This document shows, in pieces, positions 37,739 to 47,083 of a stretch of 64,000 nucleotides of DNA (position 1 is the stretch's first letter; each line of letters begins with the position of its first letter). The translations under genes were made by a program, and so were the position numbers. The notes beneath the pieces are model-generated. The model was not told where the DNA came from. It worked only from the letters and a program-made list of their open reading frames with translations, and ran no database searches. This stretch comes from Pelovirga terrestris (lineage in GTDB: Bacteria; Desulfobacterota; Desulfuromonadia; Desulfuromonadales; Geopsychrobacteraceae). Location of the stretch: contig NZ_JACWUN010000002.1 of the NCBI RefSeq assembly GCF_014773365.1, positions 124,001 to 188,000 on the forward strand. The letters are read 5' to 3'.

Positions 37739-38869
37739 CTATCGTTCTTCTGCAGAGGTTAAAAAAGCCGTGTCCCAATCTTTCCAGACCGGATCATAGC
37801 CTGCCTGTTTGAGCAGCTGTTCAATCTCAGCCGGGCTGCGATCATCGCTGATACTGAACTGTCCTCCTTCATCTGAGTGATTGCCATAACCGCCGGGAGC
37901 GGTGCAGGAACCGGCACTCATCTGGGTGATCCCCAACGGCAGGAGATTGTCGCGCAAGGCAGCGCTTTCACGGGTCGAAAGAACCAGCCCGGCGTCGGGC
38001 AACAACAGGCGCAAGGCACAGATAAACTGGGTTAATTGACGATCCGAGACTATATGTTCTGGCGTAAATCCTCCCGCAGCGGGGCGCAGGCGTGGGAAGG
38101 AGAGGGTCACCAGTGTTTTCCAGAAACGGTGCATCAAGTAGCGAGCGTGCAGGCCGGAGTAGAACAGATCACTCAGGCTGTTACCAAGACCGAGCAGTGA
38201 ACCAATGCCAATCCTGCGCATGCCGGCCTGACCGGCACGTTCGGGGGCAAGCAAGCGGTAGTTATAGTCACTTTTGGGGCCGTAGGGATGCAGGTCACGG
38301 TAGCGCTCCCGATCATAGGTCTCCTGATACAGGGTCAGTCCATCAACCCCGGCGTTGACCATCCGCCCATAGTCATCAGTCGACATGGGGAAGACCTCAA
38401 TTGAAATCGAACCACAGTACGGCTTGATGATCTTTACCGCCGCTTCAAGGTAGTCGACATCAGCCGCTTGCGGTGCTTCGCCGGTCAGCAGTAACAGGTG
38501 GCGAAATCCTTGATCGTGCAGATAACGGGCTTCGCGTTCAGCTTCATCTAGGGTCAGGGTTTTGCGTATCAGGTCATTCTCGGCATTAAAACCACAATAG
38601 CGACAGCCGTTCAGACACTCATTGGACAGATAAAGAGGAGCATAGAGTAGAATTGTCCGGCCAAACCGCTGACGGGTGATCTGCTGGGCCTTAAGAGCCA
38701 TCCGTTCGAGTTGCTCAGCGGTTATTGCAGGGTTCAGCAGGCAGGCAAAATCCTCTATGCTGATCCGTGGTTGCCCGAGGATCTGATCAATCTGCGCTGC
38801 CGTGGCTGAGTTAATGGCATCCAGTACCGCCGCCCGTGGATAATTGTTGATCTGATCTAAAAAACTCAC
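37739..38869 (-). CDS. thiH: 2-iminoacetate synthase (tyrosine lyase) ThiH
   Basis: A 376-aa radical SAM enzyme that splits tyrosine into dehydroglycine and p-cresol for thiazole formation in anaerobes. The cluster motif [11 protein letters not shown] (CX3CX2C), the SAM-site [16 protein letters not shown], and [20 protein letters not shown] are present. The C-terminus includes [20 protein letters not shown]. Use of ThiH rather than the oxygen-dependent ThiO fits an anaerobe. It overlaps thiG by four bases. Confidence 0.94.
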   Translation of the reverse strand: MSFLDQINNYPRAAVLDAINSATAAQIDQILGQPRISIEDFACLLNPAITAEQLERMALKAQQITRQRFGRTILLYAPLYLSNECLNGCRYCGFNAENDLIRKTLTLDEAEREARYLHDQGFRHLLLLTGEAPQAADVDYLEAAVKIIKPYCGSISIEVFPMSTDDYGRMVNAGVDGLTLYQETYDRERYRDLHPYGPKSDYNYRLLAPERAGQAGMRRIGIGSLLGLGNSLSDLFYSGLHARYLMHRFWKTLVTLSFPRLRPAAGGFTPEHIVSDRQLTQFICALRLLLPDAGLVLSTRESAALRDNLLPLGITQMSAGSCTAPGGYGNHSDEGGQFSISDDRSPAEIEQLLKQAGYDPVWKDWDTAFLTSAEER

Positions 38870-39642
38870 GACTCATTCCTTAAAAAGCCCGTCAATGGAC
38901 TGGAGGCGCTGGCTTGCAGACGTTTTGGTCCTAGTCCAGCAAGGTAGGCTTCACGTCCGGCCTCAACCCCCTTGGAAAAAGCGCGGGCCATGGCTGCCGG
39001 GTCGGGTGTGTCGGCTAAGGCGGTATTAACCAACACCGCCGCTGCACCCATCTCCATTGCTTCGGCGGCATGGGAAGGGGCACCCAGGCCGGCGTCGACA
39101 ACGACGGGTATGCGGGCCTGTTCAATAATAATAGCGATCAAGTCGCGGGTTAGCAGACCGCGGTTGGTGCCAATGGGAGCACCCAGGGGCATTACGGTGG
39201 CAGCTCCGGCTTCTTCCAGGCGTTTGGCCAGGACCGGATCGGCCGGCATGTAGGGCAATACGATAAACCCTTCCTTTGCCAGGATTTCAGTGGCCTTAAG
39301 GGTTTCAATGGGGTCAGGCAAGAGATAATAGGGGTCCGGTGTCACTTCGAGCTTGATCCATGGTTCGCAGCCGGCTGCTCTGGCGATGCGGGCCAGTCGA
39401 ATAGCTTCTTCAGCAGTGCGCGCACCACTGGTGTTGGGCAGGAGTAGATAACGCTCCCGGTCAATATGAGAGAGCAGACTATCCTGCGGATTATTGATGT
39501 CAACCCGTCGTAAGGCAACAGTGACAATTTCACAGCCGGAGTGTTCCATGGCGTCAAGCATGGCTTGATGGGATGAAAATTTACCAGTGCCAACCATCAG
39601 TCGTGAACGAAAGGTACGGTTCGCGATCTGTAATAGATCCAT
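38866..39642 (-). CDS. thiG: Thiazole synthase
   Basis: A 258-aa barrel enzyme that forms the thiazole ring from deoxyxylulose phosphate, dehydroglycine and ThiS thiocarboxylate. The Schiff-base lysine is in [51 protein letters not shown] and [20 protein letters not shown] are diagnostic. The frame extends 21 codons upstream over the thiS end; the ATG at 39642 gives the family's normal length. dxs, at 58.9 kb, supplies its sugar substrate. Confidence 0.94.
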   Translation of the reverse strand: MDLLQIANRTFRSRLMVGTGKFSSHQAMLDAMEHSGCEIVTVALRRVDINNPQDSLLSHIDRERYLLLPNTSGARTAEEAIRLARIARAAGCEPWIKLEVTPDPYYLLPDPIETLKATEILAKEGFIVLPYMPADPVLAKRLEEAGAATVMPLGAPIGTNRGLLTRDLIAIIIEQARIPVVVDAGLGAPSHAAEAMEMGAAAVLVNTALADTPDPAAMARAFSKGVEAGREAYLAGLGPKRLQASASSPLTGFLRNES

Positions 39643-39688
39643 AATAATTAACGCCTCGCTAGGGGTGATAAGTGAAATTGAGTGGTCT

Positions 39689-39889
39689 TCATCCGCCACC
39701 GACAAATTGAATCAGTTCAATCGTGTCACCTTCACGTAGAATGGTTTCGCGGTACTGTTGCGGCGCAAGAATCGTACCGTTATGTTCAGCCACCACCTGT
39801 TCCGGGTTGACACCGACCATCTCAAAGAGGGCTGCGATGCTGGTGGGGTCAGTAATCTGCTTGTGCTTACCGTTAACAGTAATTCTCAT
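39689..39889 (-). CDS. thiS: Sulfur carrier protein ThiS
   Basis: A 66-aa ubiquitin-fold sulfur carrier ending in the required di-glycine (ELIQFVGGG). The start MRITVNGK and [22 protein letters not shown] are typical. ThiF adenylates the terminal glycine, which then carries sulfur as a thiocarboxylate to ThiG. It lies seven bases after thiF. Confidence 0.95.
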   Translation of the reverse strand: MRITVNGKHKQITDPTSIAALFEMVGVNPEQVVAEHNGTILAPQQYRETILREGDTIELIQFVGGG

Positions 39890-39896
39890 AGGTGAG

Positions 39897-40727
39897 CTAC
39901 CCTTGTGTTGCCGGATCTTCTCCGAGTATCAGCCTTAACACTGCGTTGGCCTGATGATGAGCGGCAATTCCGACACGTGGTGCCATCAGGCCGCAACCAG
40001 GTCCGGCGGAGGTCAGATTGTCGCCACAGAGATAGAAGCGGTTGTTGATTTTTCTGGTACGAATCGAGTTGCCGGGTTCATAGCCTGCCATGCCCGATGC
40101 CGCAACCAGATATTTTTCCGGGACATCGCGCAAAAACGTATTAGCAAGCATGGCCTTCTGATCGGCTCGGTCAAAGGCCTCAACAAGAATATCCATGTCA
40201 GCAAAAAGTTCATTGACGTTTTCTGCAGTAATTTTGCCATAATAACTATCCACGGTGACCAGTGGATTAATGCGTTGCAGATTATCGCGTAGGGCATGCA
40301 CCTTGGGCAAACCAATCTGATCAACAAAATACTGCTGACGATTGAGGTTGGATGGTTCAACCACATCAAAATCAGCGATTCTGATAAAGCCGACACCGGT
40401 TCGAGCCAGGGCGATGGCAATAGCTGAACCAAGACCACCGGCACCGGCAATGCCGACCCGCGCCTTTTTGACTTTGGCGTGGACTCCAGGGGTGTGGCGC
40501 GCCATCATTAAGGCTTCTAGTTCCTGAGGTGATGGTGCAACGCCACGGCGGATCATGACAATATGGTCCTGATCGGCGATAAGATGATCATCGGGGCAAG
40601 GGTAGCCATTGACAATCAACAGATCGGCATTTGGACACTGTTGTTGTTGCAGATCGCGTAAAGGCATCTTCGCAGCGACGGTCAGGCTGCGTTCGTTGAG
40701 GTAAATCTGTATTTGTTTTCTGTTCAT
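39897..40727 (-). CDS. thiF: ThiS adenylyltransferase ThiF with N-terminal ThiS-like domain
   Basis: A 276-aa E1-like enzyme activating ThiS. The N-terminal ~65 residues (MNRKQIQIYLNERSLTVAAK, ADLLIVNGYPCPDDHLIADQ) resemble a degenerate ThiS fold without a C-terminal GG. The rest is an E1 domain with GIAGAGGLGSAIAIALARTG and FDVVEPSNLNRQQYF. This arrangement matches the ThiF family-2 type of anaerobes. The ATG at 40727 lies directly after the T-run of the riboswitch terminator; only GGTGG in the terminator stem can serve as ribosome binding site. A GTG four codons upstream is an alternative. Confidence 0.88.
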   Translation of the reverse strand: MNRKQIQIYLNERSLTVAAKMPLRDLQQQQCPNADLLIVNGYPCPDDHLIADQDHIVMIRRGVAPSPQELEALMMARHTPGVHAKVKKARVGIAGAGGLGSAIAIALARTGVGFIRIADFDVVEPSNLNRQQYFVDQIGLPKVHALRDNLQRINPLVTVDSYYGKITAENVNELFADMDILVEAFDRADQKAMLANTFLRDVPEKYLVAASGMAGYEPGNSIRTRKINNRFYLCGDNLTSAGPGCGLMAPRVGIAAHHQANAVLRLILGEDPATQG

Positions 40728-40753
40728 AAAAAAAGCCACCAGGCAAGGCGGCT
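40728..40753 (-). terminator. Riboswitch-controlled terminator before thiF
   Basis: On the reverse strand AGCCGCC (40753-40747) pairs with GGTGGCT (40740-40734) across a six-base loop, followed by a T-run ending at 40728, one base before the thiF ATG. The upstream GCGGC in the riboswitch tail can pair with GCCGC of this stem, giving an antiterminator. The GGTGG needed for translation is also buried in the stem. Confidence 0.8.
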
Positions 40754-40778
40754 GACGAAGAGTATTCGTTTTTACGCC

Positions 40779-40866
40779 GCTTCCCTACGCCGGTATCAGC
40801 CGGATCAGGTTCCAAGGGTCGTTCCGTTTGTCCGGAACTCTCAGTAACAATGACTCCCCTAGCGTT
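40779..40866 (-). promoter_or_regulatory. TPP (thiamine pyrophosphate) riboswitch
   Basis: The reverse strand shows the THI-box landmarks in order: AGGGGAGT near 40860, ACTGAGAG, then CCCTTGGAACCTGATCCGG, TGATACCGGCGTAGGGAAG ending near 40779. These form the pyrimidine-sensing and pyrophosphate-sensing arms that bind TPP. It lies in the 307-base gap upstream of thiF and should shut off thiFSGHE when thiamine pyrophosphate is plentiful. The rest of the gap, up to 41034, shows only presumptive promoters. Confidence 0.93.
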
Positions 40867-41034
40867 ATCAATGCTTTGAACGTTACCAGACCGGTTTTCT
40901 TCAAGTCAACAGCTAAGGCTGAATATTCGCGCGGGATCAGCGCTTTAAATCCGTGGTTTTTTGCTCAAGCTTCACGTATGATACGCCGTTTTTGAGAATT
41001 TGCTGAACCAGAGAATTGAATTAAAGGGACAGGT

Positions 41035-41355
41035 ATGACGATTTCTGAACGTTATCGAGATATTGTGCAACAACTTGAGCAGCAGGCTGATGATTTTTAT
41101 ACCATGTTGCCGGAAGAAGCGACCAAACCACTGCATTTTGTTGATCGTGCAGCTGAGGAATTGGAGGAATGGGTGGAAAGTGTTGGGGAAATTCCCCGCA
41201 ACCAGCTTGAAATCAAATTGTCGCCGGTTCTGCTAAAAGCACATGGTGACCTTGATCGCGCCCGGGTTCAACTTGAGCAGGCTGAGCACCATGCCGTTGC
41301 CGCTCTGATCTGGGAGATGGAACAGCTGCTCTATCGCCTGCTCAATGATCTGTAG
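41035..41355 (+). CDS. Small helical protein of unknown function
   Basis: A 106-aa acidic, fully helical-looking protein (RYRDIVQQLEQQADDFYTML, DRAAEELEEWVESVGEIPRN, LLKAHGDLDRARVQLEQAEH). There is no signal peptide, membrane segment, or cysteine. It has AAAGGGAC before the ATG and codon use like its neighbours, so it appears real. I do not recognise a family. It is followed by repeat copy R4 and faces the DAHP synthase gene. Confidence 0.6.
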   Translation: MTISERYRDIVQQLEQQADDFYTMLPEEATKPLHFVDRAAEELEEWVESVGEIPRNQLEIKLSPVLLKAHGDLDRARVQLEQAEHHAVAALIWEMEQLLYRLLNDL

Positions 41356-41367
41356 TCCTGTTATAAC

Positions 41368-41467
41368 TGTTCAGGGCCGGGGCGGGAATCCTCTGTCAAG
41401 GGACGTGACAGTTTCCCTTGCTACAGGGTCCAAAAGCCCTGCGCAAGGAGAGAGCTGAATCGTTACC
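41368..41467 (+). repeat. Palindromic dispersed repeat, degenerate copy R4
   Basis: A shortened, diverged member: left part TTCAGGGCCGGGGCGGGAATCC, here given as the family arm at 41380-41391, then TGTCAAGGGACG, CCCTTGCTACAGGG, and right flank GAGAGCTGAATCGTTACC. The two inner hairpins are lost, replaced by a short GTGACAGTTT. It lies between two convergent genes. Confidence 0.7.
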
Positions 41468-41473
41468 TCCGGT

Positions 41474-42529
41474 TTAACGTTGTCGGGCTTTTAGTCGCTG
41501 ATAGGCACAGGTCAGCATCTCGACAGTGGTATCCCAGTCAACGCATTTATCGGTAATTGAAACGCCATACTTCAGCTCCCGTGGGTCGTCCGGTAAGGAC
41601 TGGTTGCCGGCGTTGATGTTGCTTTCGATCATAACACCGGTAATGGAGCCAGGCCGCGCTACCAGCTGGTCAACAACGTTGTCAAGAACTTCCTTTTGGC
41701 GCTCGTGATCCTTGCAGGAATTGGCGTGACTGCAGTCCACCATGATGGCGGTGGAAAGATTCTTGGCGCTAAGCAAAGCTGTTGTTTGTTCAATATCTTC
41801 CGGGTAGTAATTGGGGCGGTCGTTACCGCCACGCAGGACGATATGAACGTTCGGGTTGCCGCTGGTCTGGACGATGGATGAGCGCCCTTCGCGGTTGATG
41901 CCGAGGAAGCTGTGGGGATGCTTAGCCGCTGCCATGGCATCAGCAGCAATGGTCAGGGTGCCGTCGGTACCGTTTTTAAAGCCGACCGGAAAGGACAGAC
42001 CGCTGGCCATTTCGCGATGGGTCTGTGACTCGGTGGTGCGCGCACCGATCGCGCCCCAGCTGATGATATCTGCAAGATACTGCGGGGTAATAGGGTCCAG
42101 CATCTCGCTGGCAATGGGTAGTTTCATGGCGGTCATGGCGCAAAACAGCTGGCGCGCGATTCCTAAGCCCTTGGAAATCTGGTGACTGCCGTTCATGTCA
42201 GGATCGTTGATCAACCCTTTCCAGCCGATGGTCGTGCGCGGCTTTTCAAAATAGACGCGCATGATGATGAACATCTGGTCGCTCAACGCATGTGCCAGTT
42301 TTGACAGGCGCTGGGCATAATCCAGGGCCATGGCACTGTCATGGATAGAGCAGGGGCCAACGACTACCATCAGGCGTTTATCTTCCCCGCGCAGGATAGC
42401 TTTAATCGTGTTGCGGCTGTTATTGACAAAATTGGCCCCATCAAGGGGCAAAGGGAACACCTGCTTGAGTTCGGCCGGCGCGATAATGGGCGTGACATCA
42501 AGCACATTCAGGTTGTTGGTTTGAACCAT
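41474..42529 (-). CDS. 3-deoxy-7-phosphoheptulonate (DAHP) synthase, type I
   Basis: A 351-aa class I DAHP synthase, the first step of aromatic amino acid biosynthesis, condensing phosphoenolpyruvate and erythrose 4-phosphate. Motifs include VVVGPCSIHDSAMALDYAQR, FEKPRTTIGWKGLINDPDMN, ISWGAIGARTTESQTHREMA, VGFKNGTDGT and VMIESNINAGNQSL. This set matches the E. coli AroF/AroG/AroH group, but which feedback type it is cannot be read with certainty. The ATG at 42529 has GGAGACGAG upstream; the frame continues seven codons further. Confidence 0.93.
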   Translation of the reverse strand: MVQTNNLNVLDVTPIIAPAELKQVFPLPLDGANFVNNSRNTIKAILRGEDKRLMVVVGPCSIHDSAMALDYAQRLSKLAHALSDQMFIIMRVYFEKPRTTIGWKGLINDPDMNGSHQISKGLGIARQLFCAMTAMKLPIASEMLDPITPQYLADIISWGAIGARTTESQTHREMASGLSFPVGFKNGTDGTLTIAADAMAAAKHPHSFLGINREGRSSIVQTSGNPNVHIVLRGGNDRPNYYPEDIEQTTALLSAKNLSTAIMVDCSHANSCKDHERQKEVLDNVVDQLVARPGSITGVMIESNINAGNQSLPDDPRELKYGVSITDKCVDWDTTVEMLTCAYQRLKARQR

Positions 42530-42772
42530 GAGCTCGTCTCCGCGAAACAAGTGGTTAGGCTGCTTTCACATTTAAGGCTAGTAATCTAACCATTTTTACT
42601 ATTTGCTGTCAAAGATTGTTTCTTGGGTTTTTCAGGGATTTATTGACACTGTCCCGGCCTTTTAGTTATATAACGCCCAGCAATTGTCGCGATTTTTCTG
42701 GTTTTTCATTCGCAAACTGCATGGGGATGATCCTGCATTTTTTGGATGGGCCCGGTTTAAGTGAGGTGAGAT

Positions 42773-43057
42773 ATGGGTTTTCTGATTATTGCCATTGCCC
42801 GGATTCTGGAACTGGCATTTACCATTTATATTTTTATCGTTATCGCCAGGGCGCTGATTTCGTGGGTTAATCCCGACCCGTACAACCCCATTGTGCGTTT
42901 TCTTCATAATATGACCGATCCTGCCCTTTATCGACTGCGGCGGCTGATGCCTTTCCTGCAAATGGGCGGGCTGGATTTATCTCCTGTTGCTCTTTTGCTC
43001 CTTTTGTCAGTTGTGCAGCAGCTGGTAGTCGGTTTTCTTTACCGTCTGGCGGCCTGA
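42773..43057 (+). CDS. YggT family membrane protein
   Basis: A 94-aa protein with two membrane segments (LIIAIARILELAFTIYIFIV, LSPVALLLLLSVVQQLVVGF) around the family motif ALISWVNPDPYNPIVRFLHN and MTDPALYRLRRLMP. YggT proteins are linked to cell division/septum positioning and osmotic tolerance; the mechanism is unclear. GAGGTGAG precedes the ATG. It forms a group with DivIVA and DUF167, a common arrangement around cell-division genes. Confidence 0.88.
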   Translation: MGFLIIAIARILELAFTIYIFIVIARALISWVNPDPYNPIVRFLHNMTDPALYRLRRLMPFLQMGGLDLSPVALLLLLSVVQQLVVGFLYRLAA

Positions 43058-43084
43058 TTTATTTGCGATTAAGCAGGGCAACTT

Positions 43085-43615
43085 ATGCGTATTACTCCTA
43101 TCGAGATCCAGCAGCACCGGTTTAAAAGTCGACTCTTTGGTTATGATACCACCGCAGTTGACCAGTTTCTGGAAATGCTCGCCGATGAGCTGGAGCAGCT
43201 GTATCATCAGAACAATGATTTGAAGGAATCCCTGGCGCGCACCCGAACCTCTCTGGAACAGATGCGCGAGCGTGAGAAGCTGCTGCAGCAAACCCTGATC
43301 ACCGCGCAGAAAATGACCGAGGAGCTGAAAGACCAGGCGCGCCGTGACGCAGAAATTGTTATTGCCGAAGCCCATATCGAGGGAGAGCGCGTATTGCGCG
43401 ATGCCAATGAGCGGCGCATCCAGCTGGTCGGGGAGATTCAGGAAATCAAACGGATCAGACATTCCTTCAGAAACAGCTTGCGCGCCCTGATTAACAACCA
43501 TCAGCAGCTTCTTGATATGGATATTGATACCCTGCAGATTGATCTGCAACAGCATCCGGAAAAATTACAGGCTTTGTTTGCCGACGACATAACGGATGAC
43601 GACCTTTCTGATTAA
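43085..43615 (+). CDS. DivIVA-domain protein
   Basis: A 176-aa protein starting with the DivIVA lipid-binding head (MRITPIEIQQHRFKSRLFGY, DTTAVDQFLEMLADELEQLY) followed by a long coiled coil (residues 35-130). DivIVA proteins sense membrane curvature and recruit polarity or septum factors. It sits 27 bases after the YggT gene and its TAA overlaps the next ATG by one base, so the three genes form one operon. Confidence 0.9.
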   Translation: MRITPIEIQQHRFKSRLFGYDTTAVDQFLEMLADELEQLYHQNNDLKESLARTRTSLEQMREREKLLQQTLITAQKMTEELKDQARRDAEIVIAEAHIEGERVLRDANERRIQLVGEIQEIKRIRHSFRNSLRALINNHQQLLDMDIDTLQIDLQQHPEKLQALFADDITDDDLSD

Positions 43616-43917
43616 TGCCTGACTATCTCAGCGAAACAGCAGATGGAGTAATCCTTTCTCTGGTAGTACAGCCGCGCTCGTCCAAAAATCAGCTGGCAGG
43701 TTGCCATGATGGAGCCCTCAAAGTGAGGCTGACGGCGCCACCGGTTGACGGTGCCGCCAACAAGTGCTGTTGTGCTTTCCTGGCAAAGCTGCTGCGGGTT
43801 CCGCTACGTGACATAGAAATCCTCTCCGGAGTAAGGTCGCGCCATAAGCGCTTGCTGATCCACGGGCTCTGTCAGAACGATATTATTGAACGCCTTGGTG
43901 CGATAAACGATGAATAA
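43615..43917 (+). CDS. DUF167/YggU family protein
   Basis: A 100-aa protein of the conserved YggU fold: GVILSLVVQPRSSKNQLAGC, LKVRLTAPPVDGAANKCCCA, FLAKLLRVPLRDIEILSGVR, SRHKRLLIHG. Function is unknown in the whole family. The ATG overlaps the DivIVA stop. There is a run of three cysteines (KCCCAF) where most members have NKALIEFL-type residues. Confidence 0.88.
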   Translation: MPDYLSETADGVILSLVVQPRSSKNQLAGCHDGALKVRLTAPPVDGAANKCCCAFLAKLLRVPLRDIEILSGVRSRHKRLLIHGLCQNDIIERLGAINDE

Positions 43918-43969
43918 ATAAACAGCTCAGACTGGGGGGGACGGGCATCAACTAAAAAAGCGTTATCTG

Positions 43970-46396
43970 ATGAAAATCTGCCTGCTGATGATTGTGCTGT
44001 TTTATTCGCCCCTGCTGTGGGCTGAGGATTCTCTGCTCGCCCTTGGGGACGGGCAGGGACAAGCCGCCCCAAATCTGCACACAATGACTCCGGTCATTGT
44101 CCACGCCACCTCGATTGAATCGGGTGAAACCATCATCGAAGGTGCGGCCCTGGAGTTGATGCCGTCCGCCACCGGTTCTGTCACTGAAGCCCTGAAGGGC
44201 ATGTCGCAAATCCAGTACGACTACGAGCGTCAGTCCAGTCTTACCGTTGGTGAAATCGCCCCGCCGCGGATCTCTATCTCCGGTGCCAGACCATACGAAA
44301 ATAACTTCATGATCGATGGCATGAGTGTGACTAATACCTTGAATCCGTCGGGGTTGGATAATTCAAGGAACACTACTGATTTGCCCGTAGGGGGCAGTGA
44401 TGTCGTGCTGTTCTACGATTCCTCATTGCTCGAGTCGATTCAGGTCTATACTAGCAATATCCCTGCAGTTTATGGGGGATTTGTTGGCGGCGTTGTTGAT
44501 GCTAAATTGCGTGAGCCGCGCTCCGATTACTGGCGTTTTAGTCTCAGCGGCGGATATACCTACGATGGTTGGTTTGATTTGCGTGATGAAGACAAGGAAT
44601 CAGTCACCCCGAACAATCAGCCCCGGTTTCGCATCTATCGGACAGGCACCAGTGCTGAAGGGCCTGTTGGTAACAAAGCTGCCGTTTTGTTGTCGTATGT
44701 TCGCCATCATTCCACGATTCCGTTGACGCGCGTCAAGGTTGACGGAACAACCTACAAAGATAACCAAACCCGTACCAATGAAAACTATTTCGCTCGCTTG
44801 AATCTGCAACCCCACAATGAGCTGAATCTCAATCTTGATCTTACCTACGCCCCCTACGAAGCATTGCGCTGGGATCCGATCTTCCGTGGCAGTGAATGGT
44901 ACATCAACAACCGTTCCTGGCGTTTTGCCACCCAGGCAGATTATTTTTTAACCAGTGGCGTGTTAACGACCAAGGCCGCTGTTGCTCGGCATGGCTTCAG
45001 TCGTGATAGCAAGACTAGCTTCCGCTATGCCGGCTTGGAGGACAAATACGGCGGGTTGGGTGATACCAAGAATAGAACCCGTGATGCCCGCGCCTCTGTC
45101 AGCTTTGTTTCGACGGATGTTGATATCAATGTCGGTCACATCAGTTATACAACCGGTATCGAATATGGTTACAAGCATATCGATATGTGGAATGAGGGGT
45201 TGGTGATCCATAATTTAACAGCGACCAGAAGAACCATACAAACCTATGAAGAAATCTCCCAAGCGCGGCATAATTCAAACATCGGCGGCTATGGGCAACT
45301 GGAAGTTGTCTGGCACAGGCTCTTGTTGCGTCCGGGGGTACGTATCGACTACGACCGTTTTTCCGGTAACACCGATATTGCGCCCCGTTTTAAGTCTGAA
45401 GTTGATGTATTCGCTAATGGCAGTTTGCGTCTTGGTGCTGGCGCAAACCGCTACTATGGCCAGCATTTAAGCGCTTATGCATTTCGCCGACATCGACCGA
45501 TTCATACGCAGATATATGATATTCAGGAAGATGGCAGCGAAGTTCCACGTGATCCGACGATCAGTGCCGTCAGAAACTTCAGTAGCGATGGGCTGTCAAC
45601 CCCTTACTCCGATGAAATTTCTGGAGATCTGTCAGGATCGATTGTTGGTACTGATTATGTGGTTTCTGCTGTCCGCCGCAAACACCAAAAGCAGCTTATC
45701 AGTAAGTCCAGTGATGGGATAGACTATGTTTTAACTAACGATGGCAAAAGTGAGTACCTGGGCATCACTGGCACCTTGTCCCGTGTCTTTGCAACGGATT
45801 ATCTTGGTACCCATCGGGTTTCGTTAAGTGCGACAAAATCGAAGACCTATTCCGTGACAGGCTTTTTTGATTCCAACGTAAGGGAAAATCTTGTTATTCA
45901 GGGGTACGACCTTACTTACGATACGGTATTTTATCGGGAGGGACTTATTTCGCGCTCGGATCTTCCGGCTGAAAATTACAATGCTCCATGGATTCTTGCT
46001 GTTACCCTCAATAGCAGCTTTTACCAGGATCGTTTGCGTTTGATGTCGGTGGTGCGTTGGCGTGATTCGAGTAGGGGACTGGTAGCTGATCGCCGGATCA
46101 GCGATGAAACCCCCTATGGGACAACGTCCGGTAGCAACACGGTAGCAAGCAATTTCTGGATCAATCCCGAGGGTGGTTATTCCCAAGCGTACACATACGA
46201 CAAGATATCGGGCGGCGCTACAACTGATCTGACTATCGAATTTGACCTTTACCGGTACAATGAGCGCACGGTTACCATGATTGGCGAAGTCCTTAATCTT
46301 TTTAATGGGCGGGCAGAAACCGGGCAGTCGGTGGATGACACCAGAATTGTTAATCACGGGCGCGGCTTTTATCTGGGCTTTAATATGGTCTTTTGA
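43970..46396 (+). CDS. TonB-dependent outer-membrane receptor
   Basis: An 808-aa receptor. Signal peptide MKICLLMIVLFYSPLLWA; a TonB-box-like TPVIVHATS near residue 40; a plug domain with ISISGARPYENNFMIDGMSV, NPSGLDNS, SIQVYTSNIPAVYGGFVGGV; then a large beta-barrel rich in aromatic strands, ending with the phenylalanine typical of outer-membrane proteins (YLGFNMVF). The ligand is unknown; no siderophore or corrinoid genes are adjacent and no clear Fur or B12 site precedes it. It may use either of the two TonB proteins in the window. Confidence 0.9.
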   Translation: MKICLLMIVLFYSPLLWAEDSLLALGDGQGQAAPNLHTMTPVIVHATSIESGETIIEGAALELMPSATGSVTEALKGMSQIQYDYERQSSLTVGEIAPPRISISGARPYENNFMIDGMSVTNTLNPSGLDNSRNTTDLPVGGSDVVLFYDSSLLESIQVYTSNIPAVYGGFVGGVVDAKLREPRSDYWRFSLSGGYTYDGWFDLRDEDKESVTPNNQPRFRIYRTGTSAEGPVGNKAAVLLSYVRHHSTIPLTRVKVDGTTYKDNQTRTNENYFARLNLQPHNELNLNLDLTYAPYEALRWDPIFRGSEWYINNRSWRFATQADYFLTSGVLTTKAAVARHGFSRDSKTSFRYAGLEDKYGGLGDTKNRTRDARASVSFVSTDVDINVGHISYTTGIEYGYKHIDMWNEGLVIHNLTATRRTIQTYEEISQARHNSNIGGYGQLEVVWHRLLLRPGVRIDYDRFSGNTDIAPRFKSEVDVFANGSLRLGAGANRYYGQHLSAYAFRRHRPIHTQIYDIQEDGSEVPRDPTISAVRNFSSDGLSTPYSDEISGDLSGSIVGTDYVVSAVRRKHQKQLISKSSDGIDYVLTNDGKSEYLGITGTLSRVFATDYLGTHRVSLSATKSKTYSVTGFFDSNVRENLVIQGYDLTYDTVFYREGLISRSDLPAENYNAPWILAVTLNSSFYQDRLRLMSVVRWRDSSRGLVADRRISDETPYGTTSGSNTVASNFWINPEGGYSQAYTYDKISGGATTDLTIEFDLYRYNERTVTMIGEVLNLFNGRAETGQSVDDTRIVNHGRGFYLGFNMVF

Positions 46397-46433
46397 CGAA
46401 CCGCCGTCAGTTAAAAAAATCCGCAATAGAATA

Positions 46434-46463
46434 TTGACAAATGCCTGGACATATAACTAAAAT
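46434..46463 (+). promoter_or_regulatory. Candidate promoter of the FmdB-like gene
   Basis: TTGACA at 46434-46439 and TAAAAT at 46458-46463 with an 18-base spacer, about 45 bases before the start codon at 46510. Confidence 0.55.
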
Positions 46464-46509
46464 TCAAGGTTGTTCAATAACTATTTACAGCCGATGGAGG
46501 GTTCATCAC

Positions 46510-46773
46510 ATGCCAGTATATGAATATCAGTGTGAAGATTGCGGTCACCGATTTGAAGTTCGTCAGAAATTTTCTGACCAGCCGGTATCAGAGTGCGTCA
46601 AATGTGGCGGCCATGCGAAAAAAGCTATTTCTGTTGCCGGTTTTGCCCTGAAGGGGGGCGGCTGGTATCAGCAGGGATATAATAATGCCGGGGCCAAGGC
46701 GGAAAGCTGTCCGGCTGCCGGCAGTGCTCCCGGCGATTCCTGTGCCGGTTGCCCGAAGGCAGTTAACGGCTGA
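46510..46773 (+). CDS. FmdB-type zinc-ribbon protein
   Basis: An 87-aa protein starting with the FmdB zinc ribbon MPVYEYQCEDCGHRFEV, second pair ECVKCGGHAKKAI, so four cysteines bind zinc. The tail adds another CPAAGSAPGDSCAGCP cysteine cluster. FmdB-type proteins are regulatory or scaffold proteins, best known near formamidase genes; the role here is unknown. GGAGG nine bases before the ATG at 46510 decides the start; the open frame runs 23 codons upstream. Confidence 0.85.
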   Translation: MPVYEYQCEDCGHRFEVRQKFSDQPVSECVKCGGHAKKAISVAGFALKGGGWYQQGYNNAGAKAESCPAAGSAPGDSCAGCPKAVNG

Positions 46774-46802
46774 GACCCTTCATCCTATGATCCCTTAAAA
46801 AC

Positions 46803-46833
46803 GTCCCCGTTGATTATCACGGGGATTTTTTTT
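46803..46833 (+). terminator. Rho-independent terminator after the FmdB-like gene
   Basis: TCCCCGT pairs with ACGGGGA around TGATTATC, followed by eight T. Clear intrinsic terminator in the 310-base gap that also holds repeat R5. Confidence 0.88.
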
Positions 46834-46897
46834 GCCATTTTTTTCGTTAGAGGTTGCTTTACAAACGAACATGCCTGTGTTTAGAGTTAAAAAATTC

Positions 46898-47040
46898 GTA
46901 TCTGTTCAGCGCAAGATCTCGGATCCTATGTCAAGGGACGCTTTTCGTCATCCATGACCGCTTGTTGTCGCCGTCCATGGCGACAAACACCCTTGCCACA
47001 GGAACCCCGACCCTGCGCAAGGACAGTAGTGAATAGTTAC
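46898..47040 (+). repeat. Palindromic dispersed repeat, copy R5
   Basis: A full-length forward copy: left flank GTATCTGTTCAGCGC, arm GGATCCTATGTCAAGGG, hairpin CGTCATCCATGAC, hairpin GTCGCC-GTCCAT-GGCGAC, right arm CCCTTGCCACAGG and flank TAGTGAATAGTTAC. Core and flanks share the forward direction (as R3 and R7). It lies between the terminator of the FmdB-like gene and folD. Confidence 0.85.
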
Positions 47041-47083
47041 AAAATTTCTATGTTATCGGGAAACATACTCGGGAGGAGAAACA

